Shown piece after piece: positions 1 to 8,135 of a stretch of DNA of 33,603 nt (the stretch's first letter is position 1; every line of letters starts with the position of its first letter). Below the pieces are notes generated by a model. The model worked only from the letters and a program-made list of their open reading frames with translations, was not told the DNA's origin and did not search any database. The stretch comes from Prorocentrum cordatum (lineage: Eukaryota; Sar; Dinophyceae; Prorocentrales; Prorocentraceae). Position numbers and translations under genes: made by a program. The stretch lies in the NCBI GenBank assembly GCA_963575745.1, contig CAUYUJ010009554.1:1-33603 (forward strand). The letters are read 5' to 3'.

Positions 1-110
1 CAGCACCAGCACCAGCACCAGCACCAGCACCAGCACCAGCACCAGCACCAGCACCAGCACCAGCACCAGCACCAGCACCAGCACCAGCACCAGCACCAGC
101 ACCAGCACCA
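1..110. repeat. (CAGCAC)n hexanucleotide microsatellite, then a GCAC-rich stretch to about 142
   Basis: A nearly perfect hexamer CAGCAC is repeated from the window edge to about 110. It degrades into CACG/GCAC repeats up to about 142. The array probably continues to the left of the window. No function can be assigned. Confidence 0.95.
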
Positions 111-280
111 CCACGCACACACGCACGCACGCACGCACGCGCACCACCACCCACTAGTCCGCGGATAGAGAAAATCAGCGCCATGGTAAGGGATGGGAGG
201 GAGGGGTAGGACGTCAGATATGACGCGCGCGCACCTAGCTTGTCCTCCGCCCCCTCCTCCTCCTCTTCCCCCTTCCCCTT

Positions 281-349
281 CCCCTCCTCCTCCTCCTCCT
301 CCTCCTCCTCCTCCTCCTCCTCCTCCTCCTCCTCCTCCTCCTCCTCCTC
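281..349. repeat. (TCC)n microsatellite at the 5' edge of a LINE remnant
   Basis: About 23 uninterrupted CCT units read in the same sense as the LINE remnant that starts immediately downstream. Short pyrimidine-rich sequence precedes it from about 241. The tract is the 5' boundary of the remnant, and a second tract of the same orientation bounds its 3' side at 1,591. Confidence 0.95.
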
Positions 350-350
350 A

Positions 351-1590
351 CGGCCAGGGCGACGAGTGGCAGCACCTGGCGACGAGGACACCTGTGACGA
401 GATCTTCCAGACACTTCGTGAGTCTGTTCGGCAGGCAGGCAGCTGGGCATTCACAAGGAAAAGGACTGGAAGAAGTAGGTGATCTACACATGCTACGAGC
501 CAACCTACGCCGTCAGGGGCGCTGGAGGCCAACGCTCTGGCCAGCATATGGACACAGGCTCGCGCCAGATCAGCAGGCTACGAGTGTGACGATGTATGGC
601 CGAGATGCGAATTAGGGCAAGACACGATCGCCCATCGCTTGTACGAGTGCTCGGCGAACCGCCAGCTGGAGCACGAGTGGGTGAGCAGGACTGACGGACT
701 GTGCGAGGCTGCGCAAAACGATCTGAATGACGGACGGAATGTCAGTTTCTGGACCCGAGGGATCGTTCCCCCGTCCTGGAACCCAATGTCCTAGCCCCCC
801 GTGTGGAACTCTGGTGAAGGCGAGGACGTTTGGGCTCTTGGGCTTCCTCCGCCTAACCCCTGCCCGTGAGCACCTCCCCTCCGACTGATACCCCCTCCAG
901 GCCCAAGTTGGCTTCCTCGACGGCTCGACCACGTCCAGCGATTCTCGTGTGTGCCGCGTGGGGTGGGGGGGTACTTTCGTTTTGAGGGGGAGGCGGAGCT
1001 GGACGTGGATCAGGGCCCCCGAAGAGGATTTGTTGGTACCATCGATGGAAAGCAAACTGTGCCTGCCAGCGAGATCGTGGCCCTGGTCTGGGCCCTTCGG
1101 GTAACCACGGGGCCGCTCTTGCTTTGGACCGATTGCAAGGTTGTTTCCCAGGGCTGATCCGAGGGCCTGGCGGAGAAACCGGCTGGTCCTGTAGTTAGCT
1201 GGTGGAACAGAGTCAGAGATGCCCTGCTAAGTAGGGGCAACGGTAGATTGGTCGTTCGTAAATGTTTCTCGTACTTGGACGTTGATTCCCATGTAAGCGT
1301 AGGCCAATGTGTGTGTGTGTGTGCATGTCTCGGGGGGAAACGAGATGGCTGGTATGCTGGCCCAGCGAGGAGCGGAGGCCGCATCCCTTCCCCTCCGTTC
1401 GGCTATCAAGAGATTTTCCCCTGCCAGTGGCTGGTCGTTCAGTCAAGTCTTTTTTGGGGAGGACGGACGGGGGGTGGGCCGCTCGCTCAAGAACCCCCCC
1501 AAGAGACATCGTTAAATTACGAATAATTGAACAGTCGGAAAGGCGTAGCGTAGCAAAGCTGCGGCCTCTCTTTGGATGCAGATTCCTTTA
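351..1590 (+). pseudogene. Decayed 5'-truncated LINE: zinc-knuckle and RNase H remnant
   Basis: This is a remnant of the C-terminal part of a LINE ORF2 related to the intact ORF2 at 8,136-13,533. From 483 to a stop at 792-794 the frame reads a segment with SAGYECDDVWPRC and DTIAHRLYEC. It aligns with the NAGYQIYRNCDRC...ETLFHRMWQC zinc knuckle of the intact copy. The same frame resumes at about 951. KQTVPASEIVALVWAL and LLLWTDCKVV match the intact RNase H blocks around RQTVPRGELYAFCLAL and FTFVTDHLAL. A stop lies at 1,155-1,157. A (GT)n tract at about 1,306-1,324 marks a frameshift, after which GGNEMAGMLAQRGAEAA matches GNQQADELAGSAAHKSA, with the catalytic Asp replaced by Gly. A weak match just after the (TCC)n (DTCDEIFQTL) suggests the element starts there. 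There is no reverse transcriptase, so the copy is 5'-truncated and dead. It differs enough from the intact element to be another subfamily. Confidence 0.82.
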
Positions 1591-1634
1591 GATTCCTCCT
1601 CCTCCTCCTCCTCCTCCTTCCCCTCCTCCTCCTC
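1591..1634. repeat. (TCC)n microsatellite at the 3' edge of the LINE remnant
   Basis: Interrupted TCC/CTC units lie directly downstream of the RNase H remnant, on the same strand as its sense. They occupy the position where a LINE tail would lie. No poly(A) is seen. Confidence 0.9.
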
Positions 1635-2066
1635 GCGAAGCAGCCAAAGGAGGAAGCCACCCTGCTGCTGCGCCCGCAGTCAGCGCCGGGACGAGGCCTC
1701 CCCTCCTCACTCACGGCGGGACCGTCCGCCCAGACAGCATCGGGAGGGATGAGGGGAGGACAAACCTACCTTTAGTAAACCTCCCTTTAGTGAAAACGGC
1801 CTGGGGCCGAAACCGACGGCCCTGGACCCGCAAAAATGACGGCAGCGACGCCCTCTCGCGAACCGAAAACGGCCAATTCCTTCATCGACGAGTCAGGGCA
1901 GGAGGTCTGTCCACCCCCGAAAGGAGGGGAGGACGGCGGATGGGAGGCGAAGGCAGAGAAGAGGCGTCTCCATCACCCCATCTCCCCCCCAGGCCGCCGC
2001 ACCTTGGGGCCGGGACGCGTGGCGCCCCGGCGGTGAGATCCGCACCCCATCAGACCTCACACTTAT
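1635..2066. other. GC-rich spacer with no recognisable gene
   Basis: About 430 bases of GC-rich sequence. The open frames through it are short and compositionally biased, and I recognise no domain. Nothing else is supportable. Confidence 0.6.
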
Positions 2067-2070
2067 GTCT

Positions 2071-2247
2071 GGCCTGTCCCCCTACAGGGGGATTTCCGAT
2101 GAGAATAAAAAATGCCCAAAAAGTACACCAAAAAGGTCAAACAATGCCCCCAAAATAGTCCCCAGACTATTGTTGGACTATTTGTGTTGCTATTTTTAGG
2201 GTATTCTTTTATTTTTCGTCGAAAATCCCCCTGTAGGGGGACAGGCC
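2071..2247. mobile_element. 177-bp terminal-inverted-repeat (MITE-like) element
   Basis: Positions 2,071-2,095 and 2,223-2,247 are perfect 25-bp inverted repeats. Each arm contains its own palindrome (CCCCCTACAGGGGG or its complement). The 127-bp interior is strikingly A+T-rich compared with its surroundings and contains a further inverted repeat, AATAGTCC...GGACTATT, so most of the element could fold on itself. I see no open frame. ACTTA occurs on both flanks at unequal distances from the arms, so I do not claim a target-site duplication. The element class is inferred from structure only. Confidence 0.75.
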
Positions 2248-2289
2248 CGACTTAACCTTACACCCCTCTTCCCAGACCCCCGACGTCAG

Positions 2290-3175
2290 GATTTTTTCAC
2301 AGCGTCGACCCCCGGAGGTCTCGACACAACTTCTTCTGGACCATATCTTCCGAGGACGACTTCTTCCGCGACGACTTCTTCAGGACCGCGTCTTGGGAAC
2401 CATTTCTTCCTGACGACTTCTTCTGAACGGCATCTTCCGATCGATTTCTTCCGAGCGACTTCGTCCGAAAATTTCTCCTCCGCCTCATTGTTCATCTTCC
2501 ACCTCCTCCTCCTCCTCCTACTCCTTGTTATCCTCCCCCTTCTCCCTCGATCTGCTCCGCGACGGTCTCTTCCTAGAACGGTCAATTCCTAAAATGCTTT
2601 CTTCCGCGACGAATTAGTCCAGACGACTTCTTCCGGACGACTTCTTCTGGACGGCAATATTCTTCTGAACGACTTCTTCTGGACGTCTTCGTCCGAACCA
2701 CGTCTTCCAGACGACTTCTTCCGAACGATTTCTTCGACCGGACGACTTCTTCCAAAACGACTTCTTCCGGACGGCTTCCGGACCACATTTTCCGGACCAT
2801 TTCTTCTGGACGAATTGTTCCGAAACAGTCGGACAGCATACCATTTCTTCTGGGCGACTTCGTCCAGAACGACTTCTTCCGATGCGACTTCTTCAGGTCG
2901 ACTTCTTCGGGATGAATTATTCCGGGCGATTTCTTACAAACATGTCTTCTCATGGAGCGATTCCTTCCGGGCGACTTCTTCCGGAAGAATTCATCCGGAC
3001 AATTTCTCCCGATGATGACATCTTCTGGGGCGAGTTCTTCCAGGCGAGTTCTTCCGGGCGACTTCTTCCGAATGTGAGTTCTTCCGGGGCGCCTTCTTCC
3101 GGAACGCTTCTTCTGGGCGACTTCTTCTGAACGACTTCTTCCGAGGGTGAGTTCTGCCGATACGACTTCTTCTGG
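2290..3175. repeat. Degenerate 14-bp minisatellite (GACGACTTCTTCCG)
   Basis: The unit GACGACTTCTTCCG/TG recurs dozens of times with substitutions and small indels. Fourteen is not a multiple of three, so the minus-strand translation rotates through EEVV, KKSS and GRSR blocks. The long open frames here are a by-product of the repeat and not evidence of a gene. Confidence 0.85.
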
Positions 3176-3470
3176 CCCCCTCCTCCCTACTCCTCCACCT
3201 CTTCGCTCCTCCTCCCAGGCCTCCTATTTTCCTCATCCCTCCTCCCTCCTCCTCCTCATCCTCCTCCTCCTCCTCCTCCTCCTCCTCCTCCTCCTCCTCC
3301 TCCTCCTCCTGCCTCTTGCCTCCTCTACCCTCTCCTCCCTCATCCCTCTTGCCTCCTCCTTCCTCCCTTCCTCCTCTCACCTCCTCCTCCTGCTCCCTTC
3401 GCCCTTCTCCCTCCTGCCTCCTCCCTATTCCCCCCCCCTCCCTCATCGTTCCTCTCTCCTCTTCCCATTA
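3176..3470. repeat. Pyrimidine-rich tract with (TCC)n core
   Basis: The region is almost pure C+T on the plus strand. An uninterrupted (TCC)n core spans about 3,258-3,310, and imperfect TCC/CCT sequence lies on both sides. No LINE sequence was recognised next to it. Confidence 0.9.
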
Positions 3471-4405
3471 TCGGGCCTGGGGACCACAACAAAATTGTTC
3501 TGGGATGGAAAAAGTGGTCTCGGGGAAGGGGCGGGGGCTTCTGGGGGCATGCATAACAAGGCACGCATCGTCGTGGATGTCTGTGTCCTTTTCTCCCACC
3601 AGCTCGCCCGCCCGCTTCCGCGTGGCTTATACTGGTCCCTCTGCCTGTCAGAATGGAGGGGGGCCGCTTCGGCACGGGCTGTGCACTGGCAACCCGTGTG
3701 TTGGCAAACGCGTTGCCGCTTGTGCCCCTCGTGCCGAGAGGTGCCGGCTGCCCGGGAACAGCGCCCCGCGCAGACGCGAGCGTTCGCCCCAGACGATGCG
3801 GAGCTTGCTTTGGCGCCCGAAGAGGCCCAAATCGTTGACATTTTTTACTTTGAAAAAGGTTTTCAGCCTTTTCGCGTTTTCGAGCCTCCCCGCCCCAAGA
3901 CCGCCCATGAGAGCCCCCGAGACGGCTCCACGACGGCCCAAGAAGGCCCCAAGACGGCCCAAGAGCGCCCCGAGGCAGCCCAAGAGAGCCCCAAGATGGT
4001 TCGAAAAGCGGCTGAGTCAAGGCGGAGCAGGTCCATACGGAGACCGGGCACTCCGTGCGGACGTACCCCCGTGCACGAGACTCAGCCTCCGCCGAGGCCG
4101 GCAGCGTGCGGCAGGTGCGCTTCGTGCTGGCTTCGGCGGTGGCCTCTGACGCCGCGGGGGCCCTCGCGCGCCTCGAACGGTCGACCGTGCCCGCAGCGTC
4201 AGGTCGTTCCGCATCGACCGATTCTGGATCCCCGGCGGCGTGCCACGTTGCACGTCGGCGGCGGGGCCGCCGCAGGCCAGCACGACGCGAAGCTGCCGCA
4301 GCCTGCGGTCCCAGCACCCTCCGCGAGGGCTCTGCGCGCACTGCTCCACGGCTGCACCAGGATCCTTCGGGCCATGGGGACCTCGACTGGCGAAGCCTTT
4401 GTTAA
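3471..4405. other. GC-rich spacer with a short tandem repeat at 3,893-3,995
   Basis: Several frames are open because of high GC, but none reads like a folded protein. At 3,893-3,995 a unit close to CCCAAGACGGCC recurs about seven times, giving frames rich in PKTAQE or PRRPK on one strand and LGPSWAV on the other. A T-rich segment at about 3,840-3,885 precedes it. No gene is supported. Confidence 0.55.
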
Positions 4406-4577
4406 CGGGCGAAGAGCGGTATAACATAAACTTTTTCGCTGTCGGGGGCGCCTGCCCCTTGGCGGCTGGAAAGTTTATACCCTTACGGTGGCACCGTAGG
4501 GGTACAAACTTTCCAGCCGCCTAGGGACAGGCGCCCCCGACAGCGAAAAAGTTTATTTTTATACAGTTCTTCGCCCG
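4406..4577. mobile_element. 172-bp foldback element (near-perfect long hairpin)
   Basis: The two halves, 4,406-4,490 and 4,492-4,577, are inverted copies with only about ten mismatches and one or two length differences. The centre is ACGGTGGCACCGT at 4,485-4,497. Long perfect blocks include AAACTTTTTCGCTGTCGGGG and its complement. There is almost no loop. I see no coding capacity and no clear target-site duplication. It could be a MITE-type foldback transposon or the source of a long hairpin RNA. Confidence 0.8.
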
Positions 4578-5700
4578 CTGACAGCTGGCCGGGCCCTCTC
4601 CTCGTCGGTCTCGACTCTCTCGGGGACTCTCCTCCTCGCCGGGGCCCTGGCCTCGCCACGCGAGCAGCATCTCTCGGACTGCCGCGCTCCAGCGCACACC
4701 GCGGAATGACAGGCGCCACTCTCGGCCCCTGCCTGCTCTCGGCCAACGCGGAGGGGCGAAAAGATACCGATACCGTTGCCATACGGACACCATGGCGGAA
4801 AGGTACCGATGCCGATGCCGATGCCCCTCCCAGGGTACGTTTTGACCATGCGTTCGATGAGCATCCAACCGTGGCGACGAGGGCTCTCGATGACGAGCAG
4901 CGGTATCGGTCCAGTTTCCCCCCTAGAAAAGGGAAACAATTAGTGGCGTTCCACCTCCGAAGCTGCCGCGCTTGATCACGCGGGCATTGGCGACGTCACC
5001 CAGGGGGGGCCCTCGGCGAAACTCCGGCGGTCCCCCCTGGCTCCCCTCCCCCGAAGGCCTGACCCCCTCGCCAAAGGCTGAAAACGATGCGCGAGTATGC
5101 CACACTGCAACACGATGTCGGCGGTGAGCGCATCCTGCCTGCGAGGTTTTTGTTGCTCGTGGGCATCGCGAGCCGCCCGTACAAAAACGCCCAACAGAAA
5201 CAAAGCCGCGCGAGAAACACTGCAGCAGCAGTGTTGGCATCGGCGGCTGGAGGGCCCGGGTCCCCAGCGTGGCGGCTGCAGGCACCAGCCCAGCGGACTG
5301 CAGCAGCACACGCCCGCCAGGTTACCGCCCGCCCGCGATCTGCCAGGCTCCTCTCGGCCCGCGGCACCTGGCACGGCCCGATGCTGAGACGAGGGCGTGA
5401 CGGGGGCCAAGTCGCCCCAGGACAGCATCGCGGATCTCTGAGGCCCGGCGGCCTTGGAGGATGTGCCGGGCGCCGCGGCTGTTCCAAAGCGCTCCGGGAC
5501 GCTCTCCGGGGGCGCCCCGGGAGCGACGTGCCCTGGGAGCGACGTGCCCGTCCGAAGTGCGGCAGCGAGCTCGGGATGCGATGCGGGCGTGCTGCGCCCG
5601 CGGCAGGGGCCAGAATAGGGCGGCCGCACGCGGGTGGGAGAGGGAAGGGAGGGCACCCCAGACGCGCTGGCACTGCGTGTCGCGTCGGGTTGCGCCGACC
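4578..5700. other. GC-rich spacer, no recognised gene
   Basis: A short (GCCGAT)n-like patch lies at about 4,742-4,830. Around 5,005-5,040 a run of seven G and a run of six C form a short inverted repeat. The remaining sequence is GC-rich with long overlapping open frames on both strands, rich in Ala, Arg, Gly and Pro, and no recognisable motif. Confidence 0.5.
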
Positions 5701-5708
5701 CCCGGAGC

Positions 5709-5815
5709 AAGGACGACGATGGCGACGACGATGGCGACGACGACGACGATGGCGGCGACGACGACGGCGGCGGCCGTGGCGGCAGCGGCAACGAAGACGA
5801 CGGCGGCGACAGGGC
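5709..5815. repeat. GACGAC/GGCGAC low-complexity repeat
   Basis: Imperfect GAC, GAT and GGC triplets in tandem. On the plus strand they read as Asp-rich or Thr/Met-rich frames depending on phase. Confidence 0.85.
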
Positions 5816-5887
5816 GCCATGCACCCTCCACGAAGGGACGCCCTCTCGCTGGAGAGAACTGCGTGGCATGTTTTGAGGGTCCAATTG

Positions 5888-5937
5888 CAAGTGCGCGGTC
5901 TGTAAACCTGGGTTACAAGTGCGTGGTCTGTAAACCT
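5888..5937. repeat. 28-bp tandem direct repeat, two copies
   Basis: 5,888-5,909 and 5,916-5,937 are 22-bp copies (CAAGTGCGCGGTCTGTAAAC plus CT) with one mismatch and a 28-bp period. Related GTAAACC...GGGT words recur at about 5,988-6,042 in both orientations, hinting at a small degenerate inverted-repeat unit. Confidence 0.7.
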
Positions 5938-6159
5938 CCTAGGACCCCCCAAAGCCTGGAGCCGCCAGGACGCGGCACATCACGCAGGGTTTACCCTGTC
6001 AGCCCACAGGAGTTTCAGCGCACAGCGCCTCGTAAACCAGGGTAGGGGCGTTTTTCTGTTCCGCCCTTGCAATTTGGTATCCCAAACTCACAAATTCTCA
6101 CAGGAAGACCGCGGTGACGCGCAGACTGGGCTCAGGAGGGCGCGGCCCAGCGCAAGGAT

Positions 6160-6520
6160 AACGACGACATCGACGCCGACAGCGACGGCGACCGCGGTGA
6201 CGACGACAGCGGCGACGACGACAGCGGCGACGACGACAAACGACCGACAAACGACGATGGACGACTGACCGATCGACCGGCCGACGACGACGACAGCGGC
6301 ACCGGAGGAGGGAGGCGGGACGAGGGACGAGGGACGACAACGACGACGAGGACGGCGACGCGAGACGACGACGGCAAGGACGACGACTTTGGCCGACGAC
6401 GGCAAGGACGACGACGAGGACGACGACTAGGGACGACGACGACGACCGCGACGACGAGGGGCGACGACGACGACCGTGGCGACGACGGCGACCGCGGCGA
6501 CGACGGCGAAAAGGCGACGT
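6160..6520. repeat. (GAC)n-rich low-complexity block
   Basis: Interrupted GACGAC tracts fill this interval, with occasional GACCG and GGCGAC variants. No other signal was found. Confidence 0.85.
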
Positions 6521-6643
6521 GCCCCCGCTGCGAAGGCCCCACCGACTCGCCGCGGGCCGCGGCGGCGGGCGGCCATTCTCCAGGCGGGCGCGGCCCCGCA
6601 GGCAGCCCCGAGGTGCCCCCCTGGGGCGGGTGGGCGGGCACGG

Positions 6644-6665
6644 CTGGAGCCAAAATGGCTGCGGA
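6644..6665 (-). other. Decayed dinoflagellate spliced-leader relic
   Basis: On the minus strand, 20 of 22 positions match the dinoSL, including the uninterrupted core AGCCATTTTGGCTC. The mismatches are C for T at position 5 and C for A at position 20. As in the intact LINE, it lies directly 3' of a pyrimidine-rich TCC tract on the same strand (plus-strand GGA from 6,663 onward). No LINE protein was recognised downstream, where the sequence soon becomes GC-rich and then GTC repeats. Confidence 0.75.
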
Positions 6666-6821
6666 GGGGGAGGAGGCGGAGGAGGAGCAGGCAGTCAAGC
6701 AAGACCGTGGGCTACTGGCCACGGTCTCTGCGACCGAAGGGACAAGGAAACAGCATCTGAGCAGCGGCGCTGTCCGCAGCTTCCCTCACCAGCGAGCGCT
6801 GCTGGTGGGGACACCACCTGT

Positions 6822-6931
6822 GAGGAGGAGGAGGAGGAGGAGGAGGAGGAGGAGGAGGAGGAGGAGGAGGGAGGAAGCGGAGGAGGAGGAGGAGGAGGAG
6901 AGGAGGAGGAGCAGGATTAGGCGATGATGAC

Positions 6932-7008
<77 letters not shown>

Positions 7009-7089
7009 GGAGGAGGAGGAGGAGGAGGAGGAGGAGGAGGAGGAGGAGGAGGAGGAGGAGAAGGAGGAGGAGGAGGAGGAGGAGGAGGA
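6822..7089. repeat. Compound (GGA)n-(GAT)n-(GGA)n microsatellite
   Basis: (GGA)n spans about 6,822-6,910, (GAT)n about 6,923-7,008 and (GGA)n about 7,007-7,089. Long homopolymeric Glu, Arg, Met, Asp or His frames are produced here and are not genes. Confidence 0.95.
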
Positions 7090-7829
7090 AGAAAACCCGA
7101 GGCGTCCCTCACGCCCATGCCCCCCCCCGTGCCCGGACGGCCAGGGCCGTCGGACGGCGGCTCGAGTCCGCGCCGCCCCTGGCCTGCACCGGGGGCCCCG
7201 ACGGCCCCGGGCCGCCGCCGACCAGCGCGCCGCCCGGGCGCCACGGGGGGGCTGTCGTCGGCGCTGGCTCCTGGAGCCGCGTGGGTCGACAGAGCTCGAA
7301 CGATTCTCTGCCGACGTGTGCGCTGGTTCGAGTCAAACGGGAGGCGGCCCGCGCGGGCGCGCCTGCCGCTCCCCCACCCCCGCGGAGAGGTAGGTCGCCC
7401 GCGCTGCGGGGGCTGAGGGCCCGGGCGCGCGCCTAGTGCGCGCGGCCGGCCCGACGCTGTCGCTGCGTATGAAATGGAATGAAATGAAAAAGGCGCCAAC
7501 TCCGCGAAGGTCCGAGCGAACGAGGGCCCGAGGGGCCGGACCGAACTGAAGGGCGGACCAAGGGACCCGGAGCGGCGCGAGCGCAGGGGCCCGACCGAGC
7601 AGCTAGGACCGAGAACCGGGGCGACGGGACCTGCAGGCTGCGAGAGCTCGACCCACCGCGGCTCCCCGACCGCGAGGATCGCCGACCCCAAGCCGCTTGC
7701 CGCACTCGGCCTTTTGAGTGCCCAAGCGCTGGGATCGCCGCCGCCGCCGACGCAGCGCGAACGTGCCGCGCGGAGGGATGCGGGGAGGTGGGCCTAACAC
7801 GGGCACGGCGCCCGAGGGGAGGTCGCCGG
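7090..7829. other. GC-rich segment between two (GGA)n tracts
   Basis: About 740 bases with both ends in GGA tracts. A TGAAATGGAATGAAATGAAA patch lies at about 7,470-7,490. Frames are open on both strands, but I find no LINE motif and no recognisable domain. It could be an older insertion in a GGA tract, but nothing in the sequence proves that. Confidence 0.45.
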
Positions 7830-7997
7830 GAGGAGGAGGAGGAGGAGGAGGAGGAGGAGGAGGAGGAGGAGGAGGAGGAGGAGGAGGAGGAGAGGAGGAG
7901 GAGGAGGAGGAGGAGGAGGAGGAGGAGGAGGAGGAGGGCCCCAGCGGAGGAGGAGGAGGAGGAGGAGGAGGAGGAGGAGGAGGAGGAGGAGGAGGAA
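7830..7997. repeat. (GGA)n microsatellite at the 3' end of the LINE
   Basis: Mostly pure GGA, interrupted once by GGGCCCCAGC at about 7,937-7,946. In the LINE's orientation this is (TCC)n directly following its 3' untranslated region, in place of a poly(A) tail. Confidence 0.95.
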
Positions 7998-8135
7998 GGA
8001 GGAGTGGAGTGGAGCAATCGGACGTAGTCCGTTCGGGAACCCAGAGACGCCGGGGGGGCCATCCAGAATTTCTCGGAGAGCCGTGGGGGGCGACATCCCA
8101 CGGCACACCGCGACAGGCCCCCCTGGCCTCACAAT

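Noticed and set aside
1-142. Regular short repeats resembling a CRISPR array
   Set aside because: The hexamers are contiguous with no spacers, so this is a simple microsatellite.
2061-2254. ACTTA as a target-site duplication of the 177-bp element
   Set aside because: The copies lie 5 bp and 3 bp from the arms instead of directly flanking them, so chance is likely.
3147-4424. Long open frame on the plus strand with poly-Leu and PKTAQE segments
   Set aside because: It is built from (TCC)n and a short tandem repeat. No ordered motif is present, and the antisense frame is equally open.
6786-8101. Frames with long His, Met, Ser, Pro, Glu or Gly runs
   Set aside because: They are translations of (GGA)n and (GAT)n microsatellites and GC-rich flanks.
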